Source of the DNA: Salmonella enterica subsp. enterica serovar Choleraesuis
GTDB taxonomy: Bacteria; Pseudomonadota; Gammaproteobacteria; Enterobacterales; Enterobacteriaceae
Direction of reading: 5' to 3'
Assembly: GCA_022846635.1 (NCBI GenBank)
Contig: AP025685.1
Location: 310,001 to 374,000, forward strand
Length of the DNA stretch: 64,000 bases
The first letter of the stretch is position 1; every line of letters starts with the position of its first letter. Below, piece after piece: positions 1-8,896 of the stretch. The position numbers were made by a program, and so were the translations under genes. The notes below the pieces were generated by a model, which was not told where the DNA came from, did not search any database, and was given only the letters and a program-made list of their open reading frames with translations.

Positions 1-396
1 CCGCTGATGGCTTCCGCCACAGCAACCTTTCTGTTCCGGCAATTCTTTATGACGCTGCCCGATGAGCTGGCTGAAGCCGCGCGGATCGATGGCGCATCGC
101 CGATGCGTTTTTTCCGCGATATCGTTCTGCCGCTGTCAAAAACCAATCTGGCGGCGCTGTTTGTTATCACCTTTATCTACGGCTGGAACCAGTATCTATG
201 GCCGCTGTTAATTATCACCGATATCGATCTCGGCACCGCCGTGGCGGGCATTAAGGGAATGATCGCTACCGGAGAGGGCACTACACAGTGGAATCAGGTT
301 ATGGCCGCAATGTTATTAACCCTTATCCCGCCGGTAGTGATTGTTTTAGTTATGCAGCGCGCCTTTGTGCGCGGTTTAGTGGATAGCGAGAAGTAA
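1..396 (+). CDS. ugpE: UgpE, glycerol-3-phosphate ABC transporter inner-membrane permease (3' part only)
   Basis: The reading frame is open from the first base of the window, so only the last 131 residues are present. It is the C-terminal half of a MalG-type ABC permease. The EAA loop that docks on the ATPase is visible ([20 protein letters not shown]), followed by hydrophobic segments. The ending RGLVDSEK is the E. coli UgpE ending as I know it. With UgpA it forms the membrane channel for sn-glycerol-3-phosphate and glycerophosphodiesters, supplied by the binding protein UgpB and powered by UgpC. The stop codon lies one base before the ugpC start, as expected for one operon. Confidence 0.95.
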   Translation, partial: PLMASATATFLFRQFFMTLPDELAEAARIDGASPMRFFRDIVLPLSKTNLAALFVITFIYGWNQYLWPLLIITDIDLGTAVAGIKGMIATGEGTTQWNQVMAAMLLTLIPPVVIVLVMQRAFVRGLVDSEK

Positions 397-397
397 T

Positions 398-1468
398 ATG
401 TCAGGACTGAAATTACAGGCGGTAACTAAAAGCTGGGATGGAAAAAACCAGGTGATTAAGCCACTCACGCTGGATGTGGCGGATGGCGAATTTATTGTTA
501 TGGTTGGCCCTTCCGGCTGCGGAAAGTCAACGCTGCTGAGGATGGTCGCCGGGCTTGAGCAAGTGAGCAGTGGCGATATCTGGATTGCAGGGCAACGGGT
601 AACCGAGATGGAGCCAAAAGATCGCGGGATTGCGATGGTGTTTCAGAACTATGCGCTATATCCACACATGAGCGTAGAAGAGAACATGGCCTGGGGGCTG
701 AAGATCCGGGGTATGAATAAACAGCTTATCGCGGAGAAAGTGAAAGAGGCGGCGCGGATTCTGGAACTGGATGGCCTCCTGAAACGGCGACCGCGCGAGC
801 TGTCCGGCGGCCAGCGCCAGCGCGTGGCGATGGGTCGGGCCATTGTGCGTGACCCCGAGGTATTCCTGTTTGATGAACCTCTTTCCAACCTTGATGCCAA
901 ACTGCGGGTGCAGATGCGCCTTGAGCTGCAACAGTTGCACCGGCGGTTGAAAACCACCTCGCTATATGTGACCCACGATCAGGTAGAGGCGATGACCCTG
1001 GCGGGGCGCGTTATGGTAATGAACAACGGTATCGCCGAGCAGGTTGGGACTCCGGTGGAAGTTTACGAAAAGCCTGCCAGCCGCTTCGTGGCAAGCTTTA
1101 TCGGTAGTCCTGCGATGAACCTGTTGGAGGGTACTATTAATCCCGAGGGGAATAGCTTTGAACTGGATGGGGGAGTTAAGCTGCCGCTTGGTGACTATTA
1201 TCGGCAGCACGCCGGGCGTAAAATGACCCTCGGCATTCGTCCGGAGCATATTTCTTTAAGCTCCCAGGAACAAGGCGGCGTACCGCTGGCGATGGATACC
1301 CTGGAGATGCTGGGCGCAGATAATTTGGCGCATGGCCGCTGGGGTACGCAAAAGCTGGTCATCCGGCTGGCGCATCAGGAACGCCCGCAGGCCGGTTCTA
1401 TATTGTGGTTACGCTGGCCGGACGATCATTTGCATCTTTTTGATGGTGAAACAGGACAACGAGTATGA
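398..1468 (+). CDS. ugpC: UgpC, ATP-binding subunit of the glycerol-3-phosphate importer
   Basis: This 356-residue ABC ATPase of the MalK/CUT1 family hydrolyses ATP to drive Ugp uptake at the inner face of the membrane. Visible motifs are Walker [10 protein letters not shown] (residues 37-45), the signature [14 protein letters not shown], Walker B VFLFDEP with the following D-loop SNLD, and the switch histidine in YVTHDQ. The C-terminal third is the OB-fold regulatory domain (GIRPEHI). Length equals that of E. coli UgpC. The start follows ugpE by one base, and its 3' end overlaps the ugpQ start by 4 bases, so the three genes are probably translationally coupled. Confidence 0.97.
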   Translation: MSGLKLQAVTKSWDGKNQVIKPLTLDVADGEFIVMVGPSGCGKSTLLRMVAGLEQVSSGDIWIAGQRVTEMEPKDRGIAMVFQNYALYPHMSVEENMAWGLKIRGMNKQLIAEKVKEAARILELDGLLKRRPRELSGGQRQRVAMGRAIVRDPEVFLFDEPLSNLDAKLRVQMRLELQQLHRRLKTTSLYVTHDQVEAMTLAGRVMVMNNGIAEQVGTPVEVYEKPASRFVASFIGSPAMNLLEGTINPEGNSFELDGGVKLPLGDYYRQHAGRKMTLGIRPEHISLSSQEQGGVPLAMDTLEMLGADNLAHGRWGTQKLVIRLAHQERPQAGSILWLRWPDDHLHLFDGETGQRV

Positions 1469-2205
1469 GTAACTGGCCTTATCCCCGCGTGGCGGCTCAT
1501 CGCGGTGGCGGCAAACTGGCTCCGGAAAATACGCTAGCGGCTATCGATATGGGTGCTGAATATGGGCATACCATGATTGAGTTTGACGTTAAGCTTTCTA
1601 AAGACGGCGAAATTTTCCTGCTCCATGATGACAACCTGGAGCGTACCAGCAACGGATGGGGCGTAGCGGGCGAGTTGAACTGGCAGGATTTGCTGCGGGT
1701 GGATGCCGGCGGCTGGTTTGGCCGAGAGTTTAAAGGTGAGCCTCTGCCACTACTGTCGCAGGTCGCAGAGCGCTGCCGTCAGCACGGTATGATGGCCAAT
1801 GTTGAGATAAAACCAACCACCGGAACCGGGCCGCTGACGGGGAAAGTGGTGGCGCAGGCGGTGCGGGAATTGTGGCAGGATATGCCGGTTCCGCTGCTTT
1901 CATCATTTGAAATTGATGCATTGGAAGCTGCTCAGCAGGCAGTGCCAGAGTTGCCGCGCGGTTTATTGCTGGATGAGTGGCGTGATGACTGGCAAAGCGT
2001 AACGGAGAAGCTGGGCTGTATTTCGCTGCATTTGAATCATCAGCTACTGGATGAGCAACGGGTGCAGCAGATCAAGCAGGCCGGGCTCTACATTTTGGTT
2101 TATACCGTTAACTCCCCGCGTCGGGCGCAACAGCTACTCAACTGGGGCGTAGATACGATTTGTACCGACAGGATTGATGTTATTGGGCCTGATTTCCCGG
2201 CCTGA
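1465..2205 (+). CDS. ugpQ: UgpQ, cytosolic glycerophosphodiester phosphodiesterase
   Basis: A 246-residue GDPD-family enzyme that hydrolyses glycerophosphodiesters brought in by UgpABCE to glycerol-3-phosphate plus an alcohol. The family motif [14 protein letters not shown] is near the N terminus, followed by the acid pair [10 protein letters not shown] and the general acid/base [11 protein letters not shown], then VEIKP. There is no signal peptide, which fits the cytosolic UgpQ type rather than periplasmic GlpQ. It overlaps ugpC in an ATGA arrangement and is followed by a strong hairpin terminator. Confidence 0.96.
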   Translation: MSNWPYPRVAAHRGGGKLAPENTLAAIDMGAEYGHTMIEFDVKLSKDGEIFLLHDDNLERTSNGWGVAGELNWQDLLRVDAGGWFGREFKGEPLPLLSQVAERCRQHGMMANVEIKPTTGTGPLTGKVVAQAVRELWQDMPVPLLSSFEIDALEAAQQAVPELPRGLLLDEWRDDWQSVTEKLGCISLHLNHQLLDEQRVQQIKQAGLYILVYTVNSPRRAQQLLNWGVDTICTDRIDVIGPDFPA

Positions 2206-2210
2206 TAAGA

Positions 2211-2241
2211 GATAAAGGCGGCCACAGAGCCGCCTTTATTA
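2211..2241. terminator. Bidirectional terminator between ugpQ and yhhA
   Basis: An 11-bp perfect stem ATAAAGGCGGC / GCCGCCTTTAT with a short loop. The A/T-rich outer ends can act as a T tract in either direction. It sits between convergent ugpQ (+) and yhhA (-) and can end both transcripts. Confidence 0.85.
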
Positions 2242-2255
2242 TCGGCTTAACTGGT

Positions 2256-2588
2256 TTACTGATTCAGCATACGTTGCTGGCCGCCACCGTTAAGCATACC
2301 GCTACCGTTATTAGGTAAAACTTGCTGCCCCGGCTGGCTGTTAAGCACGCGCTGACTGTTGCTGTTTAGCTGTGACTGTAGCCGCTGCTGCTGCAGGCTG
2401 TTGTTGTTAATCACGCTCTGATTGAGCATGCTTTGTTGTTGCAACTGTTGGCTATTCATCTGCTGATTCATGCGGGTCAGCGTTGGGTTTTGATACCCCG
2501 GCAGGTTGGGGTTATTCAAAGTGTTGATTGGCTGTGCCAGCGCAACCATCGGCATCAACGCCGCAACGGCGATTAATAGTCTCATCAT
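2256..2588 (-). CDS. yhhA: YhhA family (DUF2756) Gln/Asn-rich secreted protein
   Basis: A 110-residue protein with a clear signal peptide ([18 protein letters not shown]) and then an almost uniformly Gln/Asn/Leu/Ser-rich mature part. It lies next to ggt, as yhhA does in E. coli. The E. coli protein is longer (about 146 residues, from memory), so the low-complexity part is shorter here. Two in-frame ATGs (2588 and 2585) follow an AGGAGG Shine-Dalgarno; the second has the better spacing. It is predicted to be periplasmic with no enzymatic motif, and its function is unknown. Confidence 0.8.
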   Translation of the reverse strand: MMRLLIAVAALMPMVALAQPINTLNNPNLPGYQNPTLTRMNQQMNSQQLQQQSMLNQSVINNNSLQQQRLQSQLNSNSQRVLNSQPGQQVLPNNGSGMLNGGGQQRMLNQ

Positions 2589-2709
2589 GCGTTCCTCCTG
2601 TGAGGGATATCACTTAAGTTTACTCGCTCCCGCCCCCGTTCGATGACTTTTTTGCGCCTTTGCACCAGGCTTTTGGGTAAGAATTAACCGAAAACAGCAG
2701 GGGCAAGGC

Positions 2710-4446
2710 ATGAAAAAAATCAGGCAGGGAGTTGTGTTATTCATCGTGATGCTGCTGGGGGCCGGTAGTCCAATATGGGCTTATGCAGCACCCCCAGTCT
2801 CTTATGGCGTGGAGGAAGATACCTTTCATCCGGTGGCTGCGCGCCACGGCATGGTGGTATCGGTAGACGCGCTGGCGACCCAGGTGGGCGTTGATATTCT
2901 TCAGCAGGGCGGAAATGCGGTAGATGCTGCGGTTGCGGTGGGATTTGCGCTGGCGGTGACCCATCCTCAGGCAGGTAATCTGGGCGGCGGCGGGTTTATG
3001 TTGCTGCGCACCAAAGAAGGTAAAACAACGGCTATCGACTTCCGTGAAATGGCGCCAAAAGGCGCTTCTCGCGATATGTTCCTGGATAAAGACGGGAATG
3101 CCGACAGTAAAAAGTCGCTGACCTCTCATTTAGCCTCCGGCACTCCAGGAACGGTGGCAGGTTTTGCCCTGGCATTAAAAAATTATGGCACTCTGCCTTT
3201 AGAGAAGGTTATTGCTCCGGCGATTCGCCTGGCACATGATGGATTTACTGTTAACGACGCACTCGCAGGCGACTTACACCAATACGGGAGCGAAGTACTG
3301 CCCGACCATCCCAATAGCAAAGCTATCTTCTGGAAAGAGAGTGGCCCGCTGGAGAAGGGCGATAAGCTGGTACAAAGCCAGCTGGCAAAAAGCCTGGAAA
3401 TCATCGCCCGCCAGGGGCCGGATGGCTTTTATCGTGGGCCGATTGGCGAGCAAATTGTCGCTGAGATGGCGGCGCACGGGGGATTAATCACTAAAGCCGA
3501 TCTTGAGTCTTATCGCGCCGTGGAGCGGCAGCCGATTAAAGGAAGCTATCGCGGTTATGAAATCTACTCCATGCCGCCGCCCTCATCCGGCGGTATTCAT
3601 ATCGTTCAGATCCTCAATATTCTCGAGAACTTTCCGCTTAGTCAGTATGGGTTTGGCAGTGCCAGCGCGATTCAGGTGATGGCCGAGGCCGAAAAATATG
3701 CCTATGCCGACCGTTCTGAATATCTGGGCGATCCTGATTTTGTGAAGGTGCCGTGGCAGGCACTCACCAGCAAGGCTTACGCAAAATCTATCGCCAGCCA
3801 GATAGACCTGGAAAAAGCCAGACCATCCAAAGAGATAAAGCCGGGTAAACTCGCGCCTTATGAAAGTAACCAGACCACCCATTTCTCGGTGGTTGATAAA
3901 GATGGCAATGCGGTAGCAGTGACTTACACCCTAAACACAACGTTTGGCAGTGGGATTGTGGCCGGAAATAGCGGCATTTTACTTAACAATGAAATGGACG
4001 ATTTTTCTGCCAAACCCGGTACGCCTAACGTTTATGGGCTGGTGGGCGGTGAGGCGAATGCGATAGGGCCGGGCAAGCGGCCATTATCGTCTATGTCGCC
4101 AACGCTGGTGGTTAAGGACGGAAAGACATGGCTGGTCACCGGTAGCCCCGGCGGCAGCCGGATAATCACCACCGTACTACAGATGGTAGTGAACAGCATT
4201 GATTTTGGCATGAACATCGCCGAGGCCACTAATGCTCCGCGCTTCCATCACCAATGGTTGCCGGATGAGCTGCGCATTGAAAAGGGCTTCAGCCCGGACA
4301 CGCTAAAGCTATTGCGCCAAAAGGGTCAGAATGTCTCTTTACAGCCGGCAATGGGCAGCACTCAAAGCATCATTATTGGCCCGGACGGACGATTATATGG
4401 TGCCGCAGACCCACGCTCGCCGGGAGACTTAGCGGCGGGGTACTGA
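2710..4446 (+). CDS. ggt: Ggt, periplasmic gamma-glutamyltranspeptidase
   Basis: A 578-residue N-terminal nucleophile hydrolase that cleaves and transfers the gamma-glutamyl group of glutathione in the periplasm. Residues 1-26 form a signal peptide. The proenzyme cleaves itself before the nucleophile threonine in ESNQTTHFSVVDKDG (about Thr390) into large and small subunits. The small subunit carries the SPGGSRI and PLSSMSP substrate-binding segments. Length is close to E. coli Ggt (580). It stands alone as one transcription unit; no strong terminator is visible immediately downstream. Confidence 0.96.
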   Translation: MKKIRQGVVLFIVMLLGAGSPIWAYAAPPVSYGVEEDTFHPVAARHGMVVSVDALATQVGVDILQQGGNAVDAAVAVGFALAVTHPQAGNLGGGGFMLLRTKEGKTTAIDFREMAPKGASRDMFLDKDGNADSKKSLTSHLASGTPGTVAGFALALKNYGTLPLEKVIAPAIRLAHDGFTVNDALAGDLHQYGSEVLPDHPNSKAIFWKESGPLEKGDKLVQSQLAKSLEIIARQGPDGFYRGPIGEQIVAEMAAHGGLITKADLESYRAVERQPIKGSYRGYEIYSMPPPSSGGIHIVQILNILENFPLSQYGFGSASAIQVMAEAEKYAYADRSEYLGDPDFVKVPWQALTSKAYAKSIASQIDLEKARPSKEIKPGKLAPYESNQTTHFSVVDKDGNAVAVTYTLNTTFGSGIVAGNSGILLNNEMDDFSAKPGTPNVYGLVGGEANAIGPGKRPLSSMSPTLVVKDGKTWLVTGSPGGSRIITTVLQMVVNSIDFGMNIAEATNAPRFHHQWLPDELRIEKGFSPDTLKLLRQKGQNVSLQPAMGSTQSIIIGPDGRLYGAADPRSPGDLAAGY

Positions 4447-4520
4447 AGAAGTAAGTTTGATAGCCCTGTTTTAATTAGGTGATTAACCAGTAATTAATAG
4501 CGTTTTTTGCAAAAAAACTC

Positions 4521-4556
4521 TGGACAGATGCAAATGATAATGATTATTATTGTCAT
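4521..4556 (+). promoter_or_regulatory. ryhB promoter with overlapping Fur box
   Basis: A -35-like TGGACA (4521-4526) and a -10-like TATTAT (4545-4550) are 18 bases apart, placing the start near 4557. Across the -10 lies TGATAATGATTATTATTG, a strong match to the Fur box (GATAATGATAATCATTATC). Fur-Fe2+ would block this promoter when iron is plentiful, as known for E. coli ryhB. Promoter elements are read by eye; the Fur box is clear. Confidence 0.85.
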
Positions 4557-4648
4557 GCGTTCAGGGCACCTCGACGGAGACCTGAAGGCACGACATTGCT
4601 CACATTGCTTCCAGTATTTTTAGCCAGCCTTCGCGCTGGCTTTTTTTT
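4557..4648 (+). ncRNA. ryhB: RyhB, iron-responsive Hfq-dependent small RNA
   Basis: About 92 nucleotides. The RyhB core is present almost unchanged: CCTGAAGGCACGACATTGC followed by TCACATTGCTTCCAG, the single-stranded seed that pairs with target mRNAs. The rho-independent terminator GCCAGC-cttcgc-GCTGGC plus T8 ends it. The 5' part differs from E. coli RyhB. Position between ggt and yhhW matches the ryhB neighbourhood in E. coli. When iron is scarce it represses mRNAs of iron-using proteins; it could link to the Fur-boxed feo operon and the Fe-S gene nfuA in this window (inference). Confidence 0.93.
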
Positions 4649-4774
4649 ATCCCGCGCAAGACGACTGTATACATATCGTTCATATTATTTGAACAGTCCC
4701 GTCAATTTTCACCGTTATCATTCACCGATGAATCCCGGCAAACTGATTCCAGAACAAATTTGGAGGATGACGAG

Positions 4775-5470
4775 ATGATCTACTTACGTAAAGCAGAAGA
4801 ACGCGGCCACGCTAACCACGGTTGGCTGGACTCCTGGCACTCTTTTTCATTTGCCAACTATTACGATCCTAACTTTATGGGCTTCTCAGCGCTGCGGGTT
4901 ATCAACGATGACGTAATAGAAGCAGGGCAGGGGTTTGGCACCCATCCTCACAAAGATATGGAGATTTTGACCTATGTGCTGGAAGGGGTGGTTGAGCACC
5001 AGGACAGCATGGGGAATAAAGAGCAGGTTCCTGCCGGTGAGTTCCAGATTATGAGCGCCGGTACCGGCGTGCGCCATTCGGAATATAACCCGAGCGATAA
5101 AGATCGCCTGCACCTGTATCAAATCTGGATTATGCCAGACACTCAGGGCCTGGAGCCGCGTTATGAGCAGCGCCGTTTCGATGCGCCGCAAGGCCGTCAG
5201 CTAGTACTGTCGCCAGATGCTCGCGACGGATCGCTGAAAGTATTCCAGGATATGTCTCTGTATCGCTGGGCACTGGCACCGCAGGAGCAGTCGGTATACC
5301 AGATTCCGGCTGACCGCAAAATTTGGATTCAGGTAGTGAAAGGCGAAGTATCTATTAATGGTACTCATGCGAAAACCAGCGACGGTATTGCAGTCTGGGA
5401 TGAGCAGGCCATTTCTATCCATGCAGATAGCGCCAGCGAAATCCTGTTGTTCGATCTGCCACCGGTCTGA
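4775..5470 (+). CDS. yhhW: YhhW, pirin-like quercetin 2,3-dioxygenase
   Basis: A 231-residue bicupin of the pirin family, equal in length to E. coli YhhW, which degrades quercetin in vitro. The N-terminal cupin holds the metal ligands as HPHKDMEILTYVLEG and EHQDS, with a glutamate/histidine pair in GVRHSEYN. The ATG at 4775 is chosen because it follows TGGAGG at suitable spacing and gives MIYLRKAEERGHANHGW, the conserved N terminus. The physiological substrate is unknown. It is a single gene ahead of gntR. Confidence 0.92.
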   Translation: MIYLRKAEERGHANHGWLDSWHSFSFANYYDPNFMGFSALRVINDDVIEAGQGFGTHPHKDMEILTYVLEGVVEHQDSMGNKEQVPAGEFQIMSAGTGVRHSEYNPSDKDRLHLYQIWIMPDTQGLEPRYEQRRFDAPQGRQLVLSPDARDGSLKVFQDMSLYRWALAPQEQSVYQIPADRKIWIQVVKGEVSINGTHAKTSDGIAVWDEQAISIHADSASEILLFDLPPV

Positions 5471-5575
5471 TTTTCTGATTCTCCGATAATACTCTCAACC
5501 TTTGTCATTTCTGGCGAAGGTTGAGCTTCGTCCGTGCTACACTGGGCTGTTAATTACAGAGACGCCTTCAGGACG

Positions 5576-6571
5576 ATGAAAAAGAGAAGACCGGTACTTC
5601 AGGATGTAGCCGACCGCGTTGGGGTCACAAAGATGACCGTCAGCCGTTTTTTGCGTAACCCGGAGCAGGTTTCTGCCGCCTTGCGCGTAAAAATTGCCGC
5701 TGCGGTGGAAGAACTGGGTTATATCCCCAATCGGGCTCCCGATATTCTATCTAATGCGACCAGCCGCGCTATTGGCGTGTTGCTGCCTTCCCTGACCAAC
5801 CAGGTTTTTGCCGAAGTATTGCGCGGCGTAGAGAGCGTAACCGATGCTTATGGTTACCAGACTATGCTGGCTCACTATGGTTATAAACCGGAGCTGGAAG
5901 AAGAGCGTCTGGAATCAATGCTCTCCTGGAACATTGATGGCCTGGTGCTGACCGAGCGCAGCCATACCCCCCGTACGCTAAAGATGATCGAAGTTGCCGG
6001 TATTCCGGTGGTCGAGCTGATGGATAGCATCTCTCCTTGCCTTGATATTGCGGTGGGTTTCGATAACTTCGAGGCGGCGCGCCAGATGACGGCGGCTATT
6101 ATTAAACGCGGCCATCGTCACGTTGCCTATCTGGGGGCGCGTCTTGATGAGCGTACCATCATGAAGCAAAAGGGCTATGAGCAGGCGATGATTGACGCCG
6201 GGCTGACTCCTTATAGCGTAATGGTTGAGCAATCTTCTTCTTATTCTACCGGTGGCGAGTTGCTGCGCCAGGCCCGGCGTGAATACCCACAGCTTGATAG
6301 CGTATTTTGTACCAACGATGACCTTGCGGTTGGTGCTGCCTTCGAATGCCAGCGGCTCGGGCTGAAAATTCCTGATGATATGGCCATTGCCGGTTTCCAC
6401 GGCCATGATATAGGCCAGGTGATGGAGCCACGGCTCGCTTCGGTACTGACTCCTCGTGAGCGTATGGGGCGTATTGGTGCGGAGCGCCTGCTGGCCCGTA
6501 TCCGTGGGGAGATTATTTCGCCAGTGATGCTGGATTTGGGTTTCACACTCTCACCCGGTGGGTCAATTTAG
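5576..6571 (+). CDS. gntR: GntR, LacI-family repressor of gluconate genes
   Basis: A 331-residue repressor. The N-terminal LacI helix-turn-helix is VLQDVADRVGVTKMTVSRFLR, followed by the hinge region NRAPDIL and a periplasmic-binding-like effector domain ending GFTLSPGGSI. Gluconate releases it from operators upstream of gntK. The start at 5576 gives the same N terminus as E. coli GntR; the frame is open further upstream but lacks a ribosome-binding site. It lies upstream of gntK and gntU, separated by the operator region. Confidence 0.97.
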   Translation: MKKRRPVLQDVADRVGVTKMTVSRFLRNPEQVSAALRVKIAAAVEELGYIPNRAPDILSNATSRAIGVLLPSLTNQVFAEVLRGVESVTDAYGYQTMLAHYGYKPELEEERLESMLSWNIDGLVLTERSHTPRTLKMIEVAGIPVVELMDSISPCLDIAVGFDNFEAARQMTAAIIKRGHRHVAYLGARLDERTIMKQKGYEQAMIDAGLTPYSVMVEQSSSYSTGGELLRQARREYPQLDSVFCTNDDLAVGAAFECQRLGLKIPDDMAIAGFHGHDIGQVMEPRLASVLTPRERMGRIGAERLLARIRGEIISPVMLDLGFTLSPGGSI

Positions 6572-6650
6572 TTGCCCCATAATTTGACCTAGTTCACACT
6601 TATTCACTTTTACTGCCCATGGTTATTGCTTATTTCCTTGGCAGTGGGAC

Positions 6651-6681
6651 AATGTTACCGATAACAGTTACCCGTAACATT
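6651..6681. promoter_or_regulatory. Paired GntR operators upstream of gntK
   Basis: ATGTTACCGATAAC is followed after one base by GTTACCCGTAACAT, giving two oppositely oriented copies of the ATGTTACC-type half site within 29 bases. This matches the gntKU control region of E. coli as I know it. It sits about 35 bases before the gntK start, where bound GntR would block transcription. Confidence 0.85.
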
Positions 6682-6716
6682 AATTTTTTTCAATTCGTGC
6701 CAGTTGGAGCAACGTT

Positions 6717-7250
6717 ATGAGCACTACCAATCACGATCACCACGTCTATGTCCTGATGGGCGTTTCCGGAAGCGGAAAATCTGCCGTCGCAAGCGAGGTG
6801 GCACACCAACTGCACGCGGCTTTTTTAGATGGAGACTTTCTCCACCCGCGTTGCAACATCGTCAAAATGGCATCTGGTGAACCACTGAACGACCAGGACA
6901 GGGTTCCATGGCTTAAGGCCCTGAATGACGCGGCGTTCGCGATGCAGCGCACCAATAAAGTATCTCTTATCGTTTGTTCTGCTCTGAAGAAACAGTACCG
7001 TGATATTTTGCGCGAAGGTAATTCAAATCTGTCCTTTGTTTACCTGCGCGGTGATTTTGAACTGATTGAAAGCCGTCTTAAGGCCCGTAAAGGCCACTTC
7101 TTCAAAACTCAGATGCTGGTGACTCAGTTCGAAACTCTGGAAGAGCCAACCTCCGATGAACGCGATGTATTGATTGTGGATATCGATCAGCCGCTGGATG
7201 GCGTTATCGCCAGCACACTCGCTCTAATCAATGAAGGTAGTGCGCAGTGA
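6717..7250 (+). CDS. gntK: GntK, thermoresistant gluconokinase
   Basis: A 177-residue P-loop kinase that phosphorylates gluconate to 6-phosphogluconate, feeding the Entner-Doudoroff and pentose phosphate pathways. The Walker A motif GVSGSGKSA is at about residues 15-23. The substrate-binding segment AFLDGDFLHP and the lid residues (ARKGHFF) follow. The E. coli enzyme is 175 residues. Its 3' end overlaps the gntU start by 4 bases. Confidence 0.96.
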   Translation: MSTTNHDHHVYVLMGVSGSGKSAVASEVAHQLHAAFLDGDFLHPRCNIVKMASGEPLNDQDRVPWLKALNDAAFAMQRTNKVSLIVCSALKKQYRDILREGNSNLSFVYLRGDFELIESRLKARKGHFFKTQMLVTQFETLEEPTSDERDVLIVDIDQPLDGVIASTLALINEGSAQ

Positions 7251-8587
7251 GTACCTTAACGCTCGTTCTTACAGCAGTCGGCTCCGTGCTGTTACTGCTG
7301 TTCCTGGTCATGAAGGCGCGTATGCACGCCTTCGTAGCGCTGATGGTGGTTTCCATCGGCGCGGGCCTGTTCTCCGGTATGCCGCTCGATAAAATAGCTA
7401 CTACCATGGAAAAAGGGATGGGCGGTACGCTCGGCTTCCTTGCGGTGGTAGTCGCCCTTGGTTCGATGTTCGGTAAGATCCTTCACGAGACCGGGGCCGT
7501 CGACCAGATAGCCCTGAAAATGCTTAAGTCATTCGGTCACAGCCGGGCGCACTATGCAATCGGTCTGGCGGGTCTGGTCTGTGCTCTGCCGCTGTTCTTC
7601 GAAGTTGCCGTTGTGCTGCTGATTAGCGTTGCCTTCTCTATGGCTCGCCATACCGGCACTAACCTCGTGAAACTGGTTATTCCACTGTTTGCGGGCGTTG
7701 CGGCTGCGGCTGCCTTCCTGGTACCTGGCCCTGCGCCAATGCTTCTGGCATCCCAGCTGCATGCTGACTTCGGCTGGATGATTCTGTTCGGTCTGTGCGC
7801 TGCTATCCCTGGTATGCTGATTGCGGGTCCGCTGTTTGGTAACTTCATCAGCCGTTTCGTGCAGCTGGAAGTGCCTGACAACATTACTGAGCCGCACCTG
7901 GGCGAGGGTAAACTGCCTTCTTTCGGATTCAGCATGGCATTGATTCTGCTGCCTCTGGTTCTGGTTGGCCTGAAAACTATCGCTGCACCGTTTACCGTCC
8001 AGGGTTCCCGTCTGTATGAGTGGCTGGAGTTCATCGGTCATCCATTCACCGCGATTCTGGTTGCCTGTCTGGTCGCTATCTATGGCCTGGCCATGCGTCA
8101 GGGTATGGCGAAAGAGCGTGTAATGGAAATCTGTGGCCAGGCGCTGCAACCTGCCGGGATTATCCTGCTGGTTATCGGTGCTGGTGGTGTGTTCAAACAG
8201 GTTCTGGTTGATTCCGGCGTAGGTTCCGCTCTTGGCGGCGCGCTGACCGGTATGGGGCTGCCAATTGCACTGACCTGCTTCATCCTGACTGCTGCGGTTC
8301 GTATCATTCAGGGTTCTGCAACCGTAGCCTGCCTGACCACCGTTGGTCTGATTATGCCGGTTATTGAGCCACTGCATTATAGCGGCGCTCAAATGGCTGC
8401 TCTGGCTATCTGCATTGGTGGTGGTTCCATCGTAGTGAGCCACGTGAATGATGCTGGTTTCTGGCTGTTTGGCCGCTTTACGGGTGCCAGTGAAGCCGAA
8501 ACTCTGAAAAGCTGGACGCTGATGGAAACTATCCTCGGCACCGTTGGCGCTATTGTTGGTTCTATCGCATTTGTTCTGGTTTCTTAA
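7247..8587 (+). CDS. gntU: GntU, low-affinity gluconate:H+ symporter
   Basis: A 446-residue integral membrane protein of the GntP family with about 12-14 hydrophobic segments, including the family sequences GLVCALPLFFEVA and NDAGFWLFGRFTGA. It imports gluconate for GntK. It starts at a GTG overlapping the gntK stop (GTGA), as in E. coli, and is followed by a strong terminator. With no gntT visible at the malQ-nfuA site in this window, it is the only gluconate permease seen here. Confidence 0.96.
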   Translation: MSTLTLVLTAVGSVLLLLFLVMKARMHAFVALMVVSIGAGLFSGMPLDKIATTMEKGMGGTLGFLAVVVALGSMFGKILHETGAVDQIALKMLKSFGHSRAHYAIGLAGLVCALPLFFEVAVVLLISVAFSMARHTGTNLVKLVIPLFAGVAAAAAFLVPGPAPMLLASQLHADFGWMILFGLCAAIPGMLIAGPLFGNFISRFVQLEVPDNITEPHLGEGKLPSFGFSMALILLPLVLVGLKTIAAPFTVQGSRLYEWLEFIGHPFTAILVACLVAIYGLAMRQGMAKERVMEICGQALQPAGIILLVIGAGGVFKQVLVDSGVGSALGGALTGMGLPIALTCFILTAAVRIIQGSATVACLTTVGLIMPVIEPLHYSGAQMAALAICIGGGSIVVSHVNDAGFWLFGRFTGASEAETLKSWTLMETILGTVGAIVGSIAFVLVS

Positions 8588-8604
8588 GTTTTATCTTCGT
8601 TGTT

Positions 8605-8634
8605 AAAAAGCCACTCACCTGAGTGGCTTTTTTA
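8605..8634 (+). terminator. gntKU terminator
   Basis: Hairpin AAGCCACTCA-cc-TGAGTGGCTT followed by a T tract, 18 bases after the gntU stop. Confidence 0.9.
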
Positions 8635-8896
8635 TTGCCGCAATCCCACGCTAAAGACCTTTAAGCTTTACCTTCCTTCTCATTTATCTGGCTATTGATA
8701 CTGGTCTGGACGCGTACGGCTGGGTGTCATACGGCGAACCGGCGACTTCCAGACTTTTCACGGGGCTGAGATGGCGGGACGGTAATAGAGATTTTTGCCT
8801 TAAGAAGATTCGCGTTTAATTTGTCGAATTGAGGGATTAAAAAAGCCCGATATTAAATCGGGCGATAGTCTTTGGGTTAGCAGAAACAGCGCCAGG
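8635..8896. other. gntU-yhgN intergenic region
   Basis: About 260 bases without a supported gene. At 8838-8868 there is a hairpin GCCCGAT-attaa-ATCGGGC with a T tract on the minus-strand side; it should end yhgN transcription. An imperfectly understood 7-bp inverted repeat GTCTGGA (8704-8710) / TCCAGAC (8748-8754) encloses 37 bases and is followed by TTTT; its role is unknown. Confidence 0.6.
8838..8868 (-). terminator. yhgN terminator
   Basis: On the minus strand the stem GCCCGAT / ATCGGGC is followed by a run of Ts (the A run at 8838-8843 on the plus strand). It lies about 30 bases past the yhgN stop. Confidence 0.8.

Noticed and set aside
4596..4778. 60-codon frame starting within RyhB
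   Set aside because: It begins in the RyhB seed, crosses its terminator and runs into the yhhW ribosome-binding site; composition is not protein-like.
7529..8443. Long minus-strand frame of 304 codons
   Set aside because: It lies wholly inside gntU, is rich in Gln, Asn, Arg and His as expected for an antisense frame, and has no family features.
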